Positions 36,722-44,328 of a stretch of 64,000 bases of DNA are shown piece after piece. This DNA comes from Dehalococcoidia bacterium (GTDB lineage: Bacteria > Chloroflexota > Dehalococcoidia > Tepidiformales > Tepidiformaceae). Every line of letters begins with the position of its first letter. Position 1 is the first letter of the stretch. Position numbers and translations under genes: made by a program. The stretch spans positions 1-64,000 of the forward strand of contig JADYYG010000031.1 in NCBI GenBank assembly GCA_020853755.1. The letters run 5' to 3'. The notes below the pieces were generated by a model that saw only the letters and a list, made by a program, of their open reading frames with translations, was not told the DNA's origin and did not search any database.

Positions 36722-36749
36722 GTGTCGGCAATTCCGCGCCCAATCTTGA
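36722..36749 (-). promoter_or_regulatory. Sigma-28 (FliA)-like promoter before the sortase gene
   Basis: On the minus strand TCAAGAT, 14 nt, CCGACACT. This resembles the flagellar sigma consensus (TAAA ... GCCGATAA) and matches, with identical 14-nt spacing, the motif before the flaG-fliD operon. It lies about 38 nt upstream of the sortase ATG. Confidence 0.6.
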
Positions 36750-36842
36750 CGCCGCAGGGGCCACTGGACAGCCGCCGGGAGAGGGCGAAATGGTGACAAA
36801 TCGAGTACGCCGGGACGGTCTTACGGAAGGGTGCGAACCCGC

Positions 36843-37163
36843 TTACCCCGCGTTTACGGAGAAGCTTTCGGAGCGCCCGTAGGCGTGCATCGTGCGCGCC
36901 CGCGAAGCGAGTTCAACAAGGCGCTGGGAAACCTGGGCGGTCTCGTCCTGGAGCAGCCGGGCGGAGGCCGTTTCGAGGGCAATCAACTCATCGATGGCGC
37001 GCATTTCTTGCTCCCCGTATGGCGCGCTCTCAAGGGCGTTGCAGGCGCTGAACAGCGACTCGCCGAGGGAATCGTAGCGTTCGAAGTCACCCTCTTGGAT
37101 GGCGAGATGGCGCGCACGGGCGATGGTCAACGCGGCTTCGGCAGCAGCTGCGAACCGGCTCAT
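36843..37163 (-). CDS. FliT-like flagellar chaperone
   Basis: 106 aa all-helical protein directly downstream of fliS with an ATGA overlap, the usual position of fliT. It has helices such as AAAAEAALTIARARHLAIQEGDFERYDSL and AIDELIALETASARLLQDE. FliT family proteins bind the filament cap FliD before export; sequence identity to known FliT is too weak to see by eye, so the call relies on size, helix content and position. Confidence 0.62.
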   Translation of the reverse strand: MSRFAAAAEAALTIARARHLAIQEGDFERYDSLGESLFSACNALESAPYGEQEMRAIDELIALETASARLLQDETAQVSQRLVELASRARTMHAYGRSESFSVNAG

Positions 37164-37570
37164 GCGGCGGCTTCGGCCCCGGCCCGGATCGGCGCGCGGC
37201 CGGCCTTCAGCTCTGCCGTCGCGGTCTTCCAGGCGGTGGAGATGGTGGTGATGTGGCGCTCAACTTCGCGCAGCTTCGCCGCATCGCCGACGGACGATTC
37301 GACGATGAGGCGCATGCAGTAGCCGTAAATCCCGGCGAGGCTGCTGGCGATCTCGCCCTGGCTCATGTCCAGCGTGCTGGCCAGCTCGCCGATGATGAGG
37401 TACGCGCGGTTCGTCTCGTCGTTGAAGCCGTTGCGGTTGCCGCTCTCAAGGTGGATGACCGCCTTCTTGAGCGCCTTCACACACCCGTCGTAGAGCATAG
37501 TGGTGAGGGTCACCGGGTCGGCTGTCGTGGCTTCGACGTTCCGGTAGGTCGCGTACGGATTGCTGCTCAT
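37160..37570 (-). CDS. fliS: Flagellin export chaperone FliS
   Basis: 136 aa four-helix chaperone that keeps flagellin from polymerising in the cytoplasm. Signature: YRNVEATTADPVTLTTMLYDGCVKALKKA and LASTLDMSQGEIASSLAGIYGYCMRLI. AAGGAGA precedes the ATG. It lies between fliD and the fliT-like gene. Confidence 0.94.
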   Translation of the reverse strand: MSSNPYATYRNVEATTADPVTLTTMLYDGCVKALKKAVIHLESGNRNGFNDETNRAYLIIGELASTLDMSQGEIASSLAGIYGYCMRLIVESSVGDAAKLREVERHITTISTAWKTATAELKAGRAPIRAGAEAAA

Positions 37571-37625
37571 CGGCGGTCTCCTTCGATCGCGGACTTATCC
37601 ATTACCAGGAGCTTCGGTCGAACGT

Positions 37626-37643
37626 CCCGATGAGAACATCGGG
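37626..37643. other. Hairpin in fliD-fliS gap (CCCGATG/CATCGGG)
   Basis: A perfect 7-bp stem with a 4-nt loop just after the fliD stop on the transcribed strand. There is no T-run, so it may be a weak attenuator or an mRNA-stability element between fliD and fliS. Confidence 0.45.
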
Positions 37644-37659
37644 GAAGTTCCGCTGTTCG

Positions 37660-40014
37660 CTACTTCTCGTTCGAACTCCTGGCGGCCTGCTGCTGCAGGG
37701 TACTGATGATCGATTGGGCGCGGGCCTGCGCCTGCTCCATCGCGGCGAACTTCTTGCGTAGCGTTTCCATCTCGTGGGTGATCCGCTCCTGCACCTTGTC
37801 GATGCGGTCGGAGATGTCGGTGGTGACGGCGGTGATGGCATCCTGGCGCTTCTGGAGGACGCCGCCAGCGCCGGCCTGCACTTCGGCGAACTGCTTCAGC
37901 CGCTGGACGACACTCTGGGACGACGGCGCGACGGTGATGGTGGTCGTACCCGCCTGGAGCGCGCCGACGTTCACAGTCATCCCGGGGATGAGGAGCGTCG
38001 TCGAGCCGTTCGCAGTGACCGTCGCGGTGGTCGTCGTGGCGGGGGCGCCATTGGCGGGGGTGAAGGTGGAGGTGAGCACGCCGAGCCCGTCGTCGGAAAT
38101 GGAGTAACGGCCCGCCCCGGCGCCGCTGAACGTCCCGGTGAGGCCGGTAATCGAGCTGGTGCCGCCGGGGTCGATGCCGGCCGCGAGGGTGAGCGAACTG
38201 AGGAGCGCTTGCGTCCCCGCCGGGTCCTTCTCCAGGGCGGACTGGAACTTCGCCTCGTCCAACTGGAGGGTGTTCGTGCTGCCGACCGCTGAGCCGATGG
38301 CGCCGAACGAGAGGCCGATCTGCGAGAGCGTGGAGTACGTGCCGTTGATGTTGATCCCGGCACTGCCAATGATGGAGCGGAGGTCAGAGCGCAGTTGCCG
38401 CAGGCTCGCGTCGCCGCTCAGAGGTCCGGACGTGTTGTTTGATTTCGAACCATCGGCCTTCGTTGCCTTGTCAATCGCCGCGAGCACGTTGTTGAACTCG
38501 GCCACGAAGCCCTTCACGGCCCCAAGAGCGCTGGTGGCGTCCTGGCTCACCGTGATGGTGGCGGCGCCGTTCGTCAGGCCGCTGAAGGTGAGGCTGGCGC
38601 CGTTATAGGCGATGGAGTTCGAGGCCGAGTTCTGGGACGGCCCGCCATCGATCGAGTAGGCCGCGGTATCTCCTTCGGTGAAGGTCGCGCCGATGAGCCC
38701 GAGCTTACCCGCCAGGTCGCCGCCGGCGCCGTCATCGGCGACCGTGATGGTGAGCGGCCCAGTCTTCGCGTTCTGGAACTTGATCGAGTCGGTCACCGAG
38801 TCGTATCTCGCGACGACACCGGCCTCGCTCCCGTTGATCCGGTTGATGACATCGGCAAGCGAGTCGTTCGCGGCGTTGTAGGCGACATCGATGCCGTTGA
38901 TGACGAGGTTGTGATCCCCGGTAGCGACCGTACCAGAGAGGAACGGCGTGGCCTGGAGCTTTGCGGTCTGGCCGGCCCGGGAGAGCGGCGATGCGCTCGA
39001 ACGGGTGGAACCGGTGGCCGAGGTCAACAGGTTCGTCGCTGACAGGAAGTTCGAGGTATCGGCGCCGTTCCCGAAGGTGATGTTGCCCTGCGAGGAGGTC
39101 ACGGTGAGGACGTTCGCCCTGCCAAGGCCATCGTTCGTGATGCTGGCGGTGACACCGATGGAACTGGCGTTAATGTCGGCGATGACGTCGCTCAGCGTCA
39201 TCATCTTCGTCATCGCGGCGCTGCTGGTGCGGGTCGTCGTCCCGTCGGACGAGAGCAGGTTCGTAGCGCTCAGGAAGTTCGACGTATCGCCGACGGCGCC
39301 GAGGGTGATATCGCCCTGGCTGGAGGCAAGCGAGAGCATGCTGGCGTGGCCGTAGTCGTCATTCACAATCGAAGCGGTGACGCCGATCCCGCTGGCGTTG
39401 ATGGCGGTCACGACATCGTCGAGCGACTGGGTGGTCGCATCAATCGTCAGTTGCGAGGAGCCACCGGACGCGGTCGCGATGGTGAAGGTGCCGCTGGTCA
39501 CGGCCATCTGGAAGTTGTTCGCATTGAGCAGAGCGGACGACTGCACGGCCGCGCCGCCCACACCGAACGTCTTGCTGCCGCCGCTGGCCGTGGCGATGGT
39601 GAACGTGCCGCTGTTCGGTGTCGAACCGAAGTTCGACTCGTTCATCGGCTTTGTGGCATCGATCGGCGCGGCGAAAGATGTGCCGGCGAGCTTCGACGCG
39701 GTAGCGAGACGGGTCACATCGATCGTGAACTGCCCGAGCAGCGACGACGGCGTGGTAGCCACCGAAACAGCGGAGTTGCCGCTCACACCGCTCTTCCCGC
39801 TTACCGAGGAGGCGTTGGCCAGGGTGTTCGCCTTCGCGAGGAGGTTACCAATCACCGACTGGATGCTGGCGATGGCGGCCTTCTTCTGGCCCTCGCGGAT
39901 CGCCTTGTTCTGGAGGAGCGTCACCTTATTCATGCGAATATCGGTGAGTTGCGCGATGACGGCTTCGGTGTCGAAGGTCGCGAAGAAGCCGCCAAGCCGT
40001 ACGGGGTCTGACAT
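37660..40014 (-). CDS. fliD: Flagellar filament cap protein FliD (enlarged)
   Basis: 784 aa, far longer than the 450-500 aa of model FliD proteins. The N-terminal FliD_N (LGGFFATFDTEAVIAQLTDIRMNKVTLLQNK ... SVATTPSSLLGQFTIDVTRLATASKL) and C-terminal FliD_C (FVAEFNNVLAAIDKAT, LRQLRSDLRSIIGSAG, IGLSFGAIGSAVG) with a terminal coiled coil are clear. The extra length is in the middle: two tandem copies of a 76-residue unit plus smaller GTFTIATASGGS repeats, probably elaborated surface domains of the cap. It is 3 nt downstream of the flaG-like gene. Confidence 0.93.
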   Translation of the reverse strand: MSDPVRLGGFFATFDTEAVIAQLTDIRMNKVTLLQNKAIREGQKKAAIASIQSVIGNLLAKANTLANASSVSGKSGVSGNSAVSVATTPSSLLGQFTIDVTRLATASKLAGTSFAAPIDATKPMNESNFGSTPNSGTFTIATASGGSKTFGVGGAAVQSSALLNANNFQMAVTSGTFTIATASGGSSQLTIDATTQSLDDVVTAINASGIGVTASIVNDDYGHASMLSLASSQGDITLGAVGDTSNFLSATNLLSSDGTTTRTSSAAMTKMMTLSDVIADINASSIGVTASITNDGLGRANVLTVTSSQGNITFGNGADTSNFLSATNLLTSATGSTRSSASPLSRAGQTAKLQATPFLSGTVATGDHNLVINGIDVAYNAANDSLADVINRINGSEAGVVARYDSVTDSIKFQNAKTGPLTITVADDGAGGDLAGKLGLIGATFTEGDTAAYSIDGGPSQNSASNSIAYNGASLTFSGLTNGAATITVSQDATSALGAVKGFVAEFNNVLAAIDKATKADGSKSNNTSGPLSGDASLRQLRSDLRSIIGSAGININGTYSTLSQIGLSFGAIGSAVGSTNTLQLDEAKFQSALEKDPAGTQALLSSLTLAAGIDPGGTSSITGLTGTFSGAGAGRYSISDDGLGVLTSTFTPANGAPATTTTATVTANGSTTLLIPGMTVNVGALQAGTTTITVAPSSQSVVQRLKQFAEVQAGAGGVLQKRQDAITAVTTDISDRIDKVQERITHEMETLRKKFAAMEQAQARAQSIISTLQQQAARSSNEK
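38965..39426 (-). repeat. Two tandem 76-residue repeats within fliD
   Basis: Encoded residues about 197-272 and 274-350 share INASxIGVTASI, SSQGxIT and DTSNFLSATNLL blocks in the same order. This indicates an internal duplication of a surface domain. Confidence 0.85.
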
Positions 40015-40017
40015 CGG

Positions 40018-40341
40018 TTATCCCTTCCGTTCCAGGAGCACGCCCCCGGCAGCCTCGTCCACGCCGAGCTGCCAGAGGTCCCGGGCCTCTACCCTGGCGA
40101 TGACCTCCCCGGTCGAAACGTCGCGGACAAGGACGGCGACCATCAGTCCCTGTGCATCCACAACGTAGTCCACTTCACACGTCTCCACGGGCCGGCCGGG
40201 CGCAAGCGCCTGGACCAGCCGGGCTTTTCCGGAAGGTTTAGGCTGGTTGCCGCGCTTGCCGCCGCCCTGCCTGCCGTCAGCCCAAACCCGCCCGGCTGCG
40301 AGCCGGACAGGGTCGATTGCTGTCAGTCTAAGGTCGGCCAT
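40018..40341 (-). CDS. FlaG-like flagellar protein
   Basis: 107 aa. The C-terminal half has the FlaG pattern of a strand, DxxTGEVIxxI and a closing helix (VVDAQGLMVAVLVRDVSTGEVIARVEARDLWQL); the N-terminal half is basic and flexible (GRQGGGKRGNQPKPSGKARL). FlaG proteins influence filament length. The start MADLRLTAID follows GAAAGGATG, and the longer track start lies upstream of the expected transcription start from the sigma-28-like promoter. It is directly followed by fliD. Confidence 0.65.
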   Translation of the reverse strand: MADLRLTAIDPVRLAAGRVWADGRQGGGKRGNQPKPSGKARLVQALAPGRPVETCEVDYVVDAQGLMVAVLVRDVSTGEVIARVEARDLWQLGVDEAAGGVLLERKG

Positions 40342-40360
40342 GCCCGCATCCTTTCGGGGA

Positions 40361-40381
40361 CTCACCTGATATTCGGGTGAG
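40361..40381. other. Palindrome CTCACC-N9-GGTGAG overlapping the flaG promoter -10
   Basis: A perfect 6-bp inverted repeat covers the -10 of the sigma-28-like promoter. It could be a repressor operator or form a hairpin at the 5' end of the mRNA. Confidence 0.45.
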
Positions 40382-40397
40382 GGGCAGCCGATCTTGA
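40369..40397 (-). promoter_or_regulatory. Sigma-28 (FliA)-like promoter before flaG-fliD
   Basis: On the minus strand TCAAGAT, 14 nt, CCGAATAT. The same heptamer, spacing and CCGA core occur before the sortase gene. The predicted transcription start leaves a leader of about 20 nt before the flaG-like ATG. Confidence 0.6.
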
Positions 40398-40451
40398 GTG
40401 GCGATTTGGCGCAGCGGCGTGGCCTGGGCCGAACCGGGGCGACGGTCGTGT

Positions 40452-41387
40452 TTAGCCCCCGAACAGCGTCCTCGGGTTCGTCACCGTCATCTGCTTGATC
40501 GCCGTGTCACTCACGCCACGCTCTTTCAACAGCGGGATGAAGTCGAGCGGGATGTGGGTGAGCCGCCAGGTGGGCACGGCCGTGTCAATGAGGCCCTCCG
40601 GCGCCCAGTGGAAGTTGCTGCAGGAGTCGTGCGAGAGCGTGATCCGGCTGGCGTAGCCCTTCTCGACGAGGGCAGCGACCATGTCCGCACGCTGTTCGCT
40701 CGTGCGCGGGCGCGGCAGGCCGATGCGGTCCATGCCGCAGTAGCTGCCGCCGTCGATGATGGCTTCGAGGTAGGAGATGTCGTCCGAGTCATCGGAGTGG
40801 CCGATGACCGTTCGGGAGAGGTCCAGTCCTTCCTCTTTGAAGACTCGCTGCTGGTCGAGGCCGGTGCGATTGGCCGGGAAGGTGTGCGTGCAGATGGGGA
40901 CGCCTGTCTCTTTCGCCGCGCGGGCAGAGGCGCGCAGGACACGCTCGTTCATCTCGTGCATGACCGGTTCGGTGGCGCACTTGATGACACCGGCGCGGAT
41001 ACCCGTCGTCGAAACGCCCTGGGTGATGTCGCGAACGAACAACTCCGTCATCTCCCTGTCTTCGCGCATGCGGAAGTGGAAAGGCGTCTCCGTGTAGTAG
41101 ATACCGGTCGCGGCGATGATGTTCACGCCGGAACGGCGGCTGGCCTCTGCGATGAGCGTGACGTCGCGGCCGAGGTCGATCGGGGTCAGGTCAACGACGG
41201 ACTGAACGCCCGCCTCTTTCGCGGCTTTCAGACGGCTGACCGCTCGCTCCAGTTCGTGTTCGCGGTCGAACATCTCAGGGTACTGCTGGTACATCGGCCC
41301 CCAGCCGACGCGCACGTGTTCGTGCATGAGCGTGAAGCCAAGGTCGCCGGTGTCGATCGGGCCGGTGGAAGACTGGATGGTCGCCAT
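40452..41387 (-). CDS. Phosphotriesterase-family metal hydrolase
   Basis: 311 aa TIM-barrel amidohydrolase of the PTE/lactonase-like family. Metal ligands are visible: HEHV near residue 21 (FTLMHEHVRVG), the carboxylated Lys in AGVIKCATE, His in VPICTHTFP and VIGHSDDSD, and the last Asp in LSHDSC. Many such proteins are lactonases rather than organophosphate hydrolases. The start is at MATIQSSTGP with GGAGG upstream; the 45-codon longer track form was rejected. It is followed by nothing on this strand until the flagellar block. Confidence 0.9.
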   Translation of the reverse strand: MATIQSSTGPIDTGDLGFTLMHEHVRVGWGPMYQQYPEMFDREHELERAVSRLKAAKEAGVQSVVDLTPIDLGRDVTLIAEASRRSGVNIIAATGIYYTETPFHFRMREDREMTELFVRDITQGVSTTGIRAGVIKCATEPVMHEMNERVLRASARAAKETGVPICTHTFPANRTGLDQQRVFKEEGLDLSRTVIGHSDDSDDISYLEAIIDGGSYCGMDRIGLPRPRTSEQRADMVAALVEKGYASRITLSHDSCSNFHWAPEGLIDTAVPTWRLTHIPLDFIPLLKERGVSDTAIKQMTVTNPRTLFGG

Positions 41388-41446
41388 GGTCGCCTCCGCG
41401 AGCGTGTTGGCGGGACGATACGCCGTTCGCGCGGCTGGCCCCAGCC

Positions 41447-42163
41447 TCAGAGGTGGCTGACCATCCACTCTTCGGCGAGCTTGATCACATCGGGGCCGAT
41501 TTCGAAGTGGGTTCCCGGACACCAGCGCAGGTCTTTCTCGCCAGTAAGCGCGGCGTACAGTGACTCGGTCTTTTCGCGCGGGATGAGCTGGTCTTCGAGC
41601 TTGCCGACGACACGCACGGCAGCCTCGATGCGGGGAATATCCGCGTCTTCGCCGGCGGCGCTGCCGGCGAGGCCGCCTTCGCCGACGAGGCAGAACGCCG
41701 CCGCCTTGAAGCGACCGTCACGCGCCACCGCCGGGATGCCGAGCATGCTTCCCATGGAGTAGCCGACAAATCCGAGGCGAGCCATGTCGATCGGGAACTT
41801 CGCGGGGAGCAGGTCGAGCATCGTGCTCACTTCGGCGGCGAACTGGGCGCGGATTTCGGGATAGCGGTCCGGGTTTCGAAAGAGCGACATGGGGTCGGCA
41901 GAGGCGCGCTCGCCGTGGAGCGGGGCGTCGAGCCCGCCACAGACCCAGCCGCGCCGGGCCCACGCACGGGCGATATCGGCGACGAAGTAGTCCTCTTTAC
42001 TCCCCATGCCGGGATGCTGGATGAGGACAAAGGGCATCGGTTCCTCGTGGCTCACCGGGAGGTACAGCAGGCCGGGGACGTGCTCGGCGCCCTGGTGGAA
42101 CCAGAACTGGACTTCGCGCAGTTCGCCCATCTGGTTTTCGTGGATCTGGAGGGCATCTGGCAT
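41447..42163 (-). CDS. Alpha/beta hydrolase (dienelactone-hydrolase-like)
   Basis: 238 aa. The fold is recognised by LIQHPGMGSKEDYFVADIARAWARRGWV (oxyanion region), nucleophile elbow GYSMGS, acid in KLEDQLIP and His in PGTHFEI. It resembles cytosolic esterases/peptidase S9-type mini-hydrolases. It lies 59 nt upstream of the phosphotriesterase-like gene in the same direction; together they may process an ester or lactone. A TAAAGT hexamer sits 9 nt before the ATG. Confidence 0.87.
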   Translation of the reverse strand: MPDALQIHENQMGELREVQFWFHQGAEHVPGLLYLPVSHEEPMPFVLIQHPGMGSKEDYFVADIARAWARRGWVCGGLDAPLHGERASADPMSLFRNPDRYPEIRAQFAAEVSTMLDLLPAKFPIDMARLGFVGYSMGSMLGIPAVARDGRFKAAAFCLVGEGGLAGSAAGEDADIPRIEAAVRVVGKLEDQLIPREKTESLYAALTGEKDLRWCPGTHFEIGPDVIKLAEEWMVSHL

Positions 42164-42172
42164 TGCCGCTGC

Positions 42173-42178
42173 ACTTTA
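42173..42178 (-). promoter_or_regulatory. -10-like TAAAGT 9 nt before alpha/beta hydrolase
   Basis: TAAAGT on the minus strand ends 9 nt before the ATG; leaderless-type spacing. Confidence 0.4.
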
Positions 42179-42206
42179 CAGGCGGCCCAGTGCGGTGTCG
42201 CTACCC

Positions 42207-42235
42207 TTGACACTTAGGCGGCATGGACAAACGAT
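42207..42235 (+). promoter_or_regulatory. Promoter of the riboswitch-glycosyltransferase transcript
   Basis: A perfect -35 TTGACA (42207-42212) followed after 17 nt by AACGAT, a weak -10. Transcription would start about 42242, at the 5' edge of the riboswitch. Confidence 0.5.
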
Positions 42236-42405
42236 GCTCGCAAGCGACTCGAAACGCACGCCTAGTCCGCGCCACGGCGTGGAACGGGGGAACCAGTTCT
42301 CGGGGCGAGTCCGCAAGGGCATCCTTCCCAGGAAGGATTGCGACGGCGGAACGGCCATCTCCGGTCGTAGCCCGGCAGCTAACCTCGGAGGCGTTGGAAG
42401 AACCT
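42236..42405 (+). promoter_or_regulatory. c-di-AMP riboswitch (ydaO-yuaA class)
   Basis: The 265-nt leader holds the class hallmarks in order: AACGGGGGAACCA, then GGGGCGAGTCC (consensus GGGGUGAAUCC), a variable arm ATCCTTC/GAAGGAT, and CCCGGCAGCTAACCTCGGAGGCGTT, the highly conserved 3' pseudo-symmetric half. These are the segments that bind two c-di-AMP molecules in known members. It ends about 25 nt before the glycosyltransferase ATG. The ribosome region contains AGAGGATCTCT, which can close on itself, so control could be at translation; no clear terminator hairpin with a T-run was seen. Confidence 0.9.
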
Positions 42406-42427
42406 CGAATAGAGGATCTCTTCAGGT

Positions 42428-44179
42428 ATGGCTATCCTGGCTCGCCGATCCCCGTCGACAGCCCTCGCCGCTCCATCTACCCCGGTTGCGCTTCCCGTCT
42501 ACGCATCAACGCATCTGCGCGAGCGTCTCTGGAACATGCTGCCGCTGGCGCTCTCGGTGCTGCTCGCAAGCTTCGTCTTCTGGGGGCCGTATTACGCCCC
42601 GTGGCCGTTCGCCATCCTCAGTGTCGCGTTCTTCAGCTACTGGCTGGTGCGTTCGTACTCGGTGGCCATCAGCTGCTGGGTGGGCCTGCGCCGCATGGCC
42701 CGCTCGGAGAAGACGAACTGGCTGGCGAAGTACTGCGCCTGGCTTCCAGCCCACCCGGATGCCGAACAGTGGGACTGGCCGCGGCACATGGTCATCATCC
42801 CGAACTACAAGGAAAGCGAAGAAGGCCTCTCGCGGACGCTGGATTCGCTTGCCGCGCAGGCGAACGCCCGCCAGCTGGTCATCGTGATGGCCATGGAGGC
42901 GCGCGAAGCTGACGCGCACATCAAGGCCGAGCGGCTCGTTGGCCGCTTCCGGGACCGGTTCCACCACATGTTCGCCACGTTCCACCCGGCGGGCCTGCCG
43001 GGCGAGACGCCGGGCAAGGGTTCGAACGAGGCGTGGGGCGCGCGCGAAGCCTATATCCACCTCATCGAAGAGCGCCGTGATGACATTCGCCGCTACACCG
43101 TCACGAGCTGCGACGCCGACGCGGTCTTCCACCCGCGGCACTTCGAGGCGCTCAATTACCTGTTCCTCACCGCGAACGACCGCTACCGGACGTTCTGGCA
43201 GCCCACGATCTTCAACAGCAACAACATCTGGGACATCCCGGCGCCGTTGCGCATCCCGGATGGCCTCTCCGGCATCAACCGGCTTTCGAACCTCGTGCTT
43301 CCCGGGAGCGTGAAGTTCCCGACGTCCTGCTATTCGCTCAGCTGGCAGATGCTGAACGAGGTCGACTACTGGGACGAAGAAGTCATCCCGGAGGACTGGC
43401 ACCTCTACCTGAAGTGCTCTTACACGCTGGGCGACCGGGTGAACGTGGAGGCGATCTACCTGCCGCTCGGCAACGACTGCGTGCTGACCGACGGGTACTT
43501 CAAGACCCTCCGCGCGCACTATGCGCAGAGCCTTCGCCATGCCTGGGGCGCGAGCGATATCCCGTACGCCTGGCGGGGGGCGCGCAACCCCGGTTCGCCG
43601 GCGACGCGTCAGCGGAAGTGGCTCCTTGCAGCGGCGGTGACCAAGGTGCACGCGCTCTGGGTGGCGCAGTGGTACCTCGTCACGCTGGGCGTACTGTTGC
43701 CTTCGAAGATGGCCGGCACCTGGGGCGCTCCGCTTCCCGGCTGGTGGACGAAGACCTACCCGGTACCCGGCACGGGCTGGCATCCCGAAAAGATCATCCA
43801 GCCGAGCCACTGGTTCACGTTCGATAAGACCGGTTTGCTCGAGTTCACGATGTGGCTGAACGTGCCCGGCATCCTCGTTGCCGTCTGCATTGTGCCGCTC
43901 TTCATCATGGCGGCGGTGGAGTACAAGCAACGCGGGCCGCGGCCTTCGCACGTTTCACTCCCGCGGGCTATCGCGAGCTTCGCCGTCTGGCCGCTGATGG
44001 CGGTGATCACGTTCTTCTTCGCCTCGCTGCCGGCGCTGCACGCGCAGTGGAAGCTGGCCCGCGGCAATGGCCTTGTCTACCGCGTGGCCGAAAAGGGTAG
44101 CCGCAAGGTACACACTCCCGCAGCCGTGTCTTCCCAGGCGGAGACGGATGCCGTTGGCGTGGTAGCCGGCGGGCAGTAG
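42428..44179 (+). CDS. Membrane glycosyltransferase, GT2-like
   Basis: 583 aa. Two N-terminal membrane segments (LALSVLLASFVFWGPYY, FAILSVAFFSYWLV), then a GT-A domain: VIIPNYKESEEGLSRTLDSL, the metal-binding SCDADAVFHPRHFEAL, and EEVIPEDWHLYLKC with the acceptor-side acidic residue. Two or three C-terminal membrane segments follow. This is the plan of processive cellulose-synthase-like enzymes, but QxxRW is not obvious, so the product is unknown. It is governed by the c-di-AMP riboswitch, suggesting a wall or capsule polysaccharide linked to osmotic control. It is followed by an intrinsic terminator. Confidence 0.87.
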   Translation: MAILARRSPSTALAAPSTPVALPVYASTHLRERLWNMLPLALSVLLASFVFWGPYYAPWPFAILSVAFFSYWLVRSYSVAISCWVGLRRMARSEKTNWLAKYCAWLPAHPDAEQWDWPRHMVIIPNYKESEEGLSRTLDSLAAQANARQLVIVMAMEAREADAHIKAERLVGRFRDRFHHMFATFHPAGLPGETPGKGSNEAWGAREAYIHLIEERRDDIRRYTVTSCDADAVFHPRHFEALNYLFLTANDRYRTFWQPTIFNSNNIWDIPAPLRIPDGLSGINRLSNLVLPGSVKFPTSCYSLSWQMLNEVDYWDEEVIPEDWHLYLKCSYTLGDRVNVEAIYLPLGNDCVLTDGYFKTLRAHYAQSLRHAWGASDIPYAWRGARNPGSPATRQRKWLLAAAVTKVHALWVAQWYLVTLGVLLPSKMAGTWGAPLPGWWTKTYPVPGTGWHPEKIIQPSHWFTFDKTGLLEFTMWLNVPGILVAVCIVPLFIMAAVEYKQRGPRPSHVSLPRAIASFAVWPLMAVITFFFASLPALHAQWKLARGNGLVYRVAEKGSRKVHTPAAVSSQAETDAVGVVAGGQ

Positions 44180-44204
44180 CAGCTTCCCTTCTTTCACCCA
44201 TCGA

Positions 44205-44233
44205 GGGCCGGGGAAACCCGGCCCTTTCCGTTT
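44205..44233 (+). terminator. Intrinsic terminator after the glycosyltransferase
   Basis: A perfect 8-bp stem GGGCCGGG/CCCGGCCC with a GAAA tetraloop followed by TTTCCGTTTG. It is the clearest rho-independent terminator in the window. Confidence 0.85.
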
Positions 44234-44265
44234 GCTTGTGGCGCCCCCGGCGGAGCGGTCGAGAA

Positions 44266-44296
44266 CACCACACGCGGCGCGTGGTGAGTCTAGAAT
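44266..44296 (+). promoter_or_regulatory. Promoter region of second crotonase-fold gene with palindrome CACCAC-N9-GTGGTG
   Basis: A TAGAAT -10-like hexamer (44291-44296) lies just after a 6-bp inverted repeat CACCAC/GTGGTG (44266-44286), a plausible operator at the -35 position. The ATG is 32 nt downstream with CGGAG in between. Confidence 0.4.
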
Positions 44297-44328
44297 CGGA
44301 AGCAACACCGCCCGCGGAGCAGATCCCG

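Noticed and set aside
37626-37643. Intrinsic terminator between fliD and fliS
   Set aside because: Good hairpin but no T-run on the transcribed strand, and fliS has a normal ribosome site directly behind it; recorded only as a hairpin.
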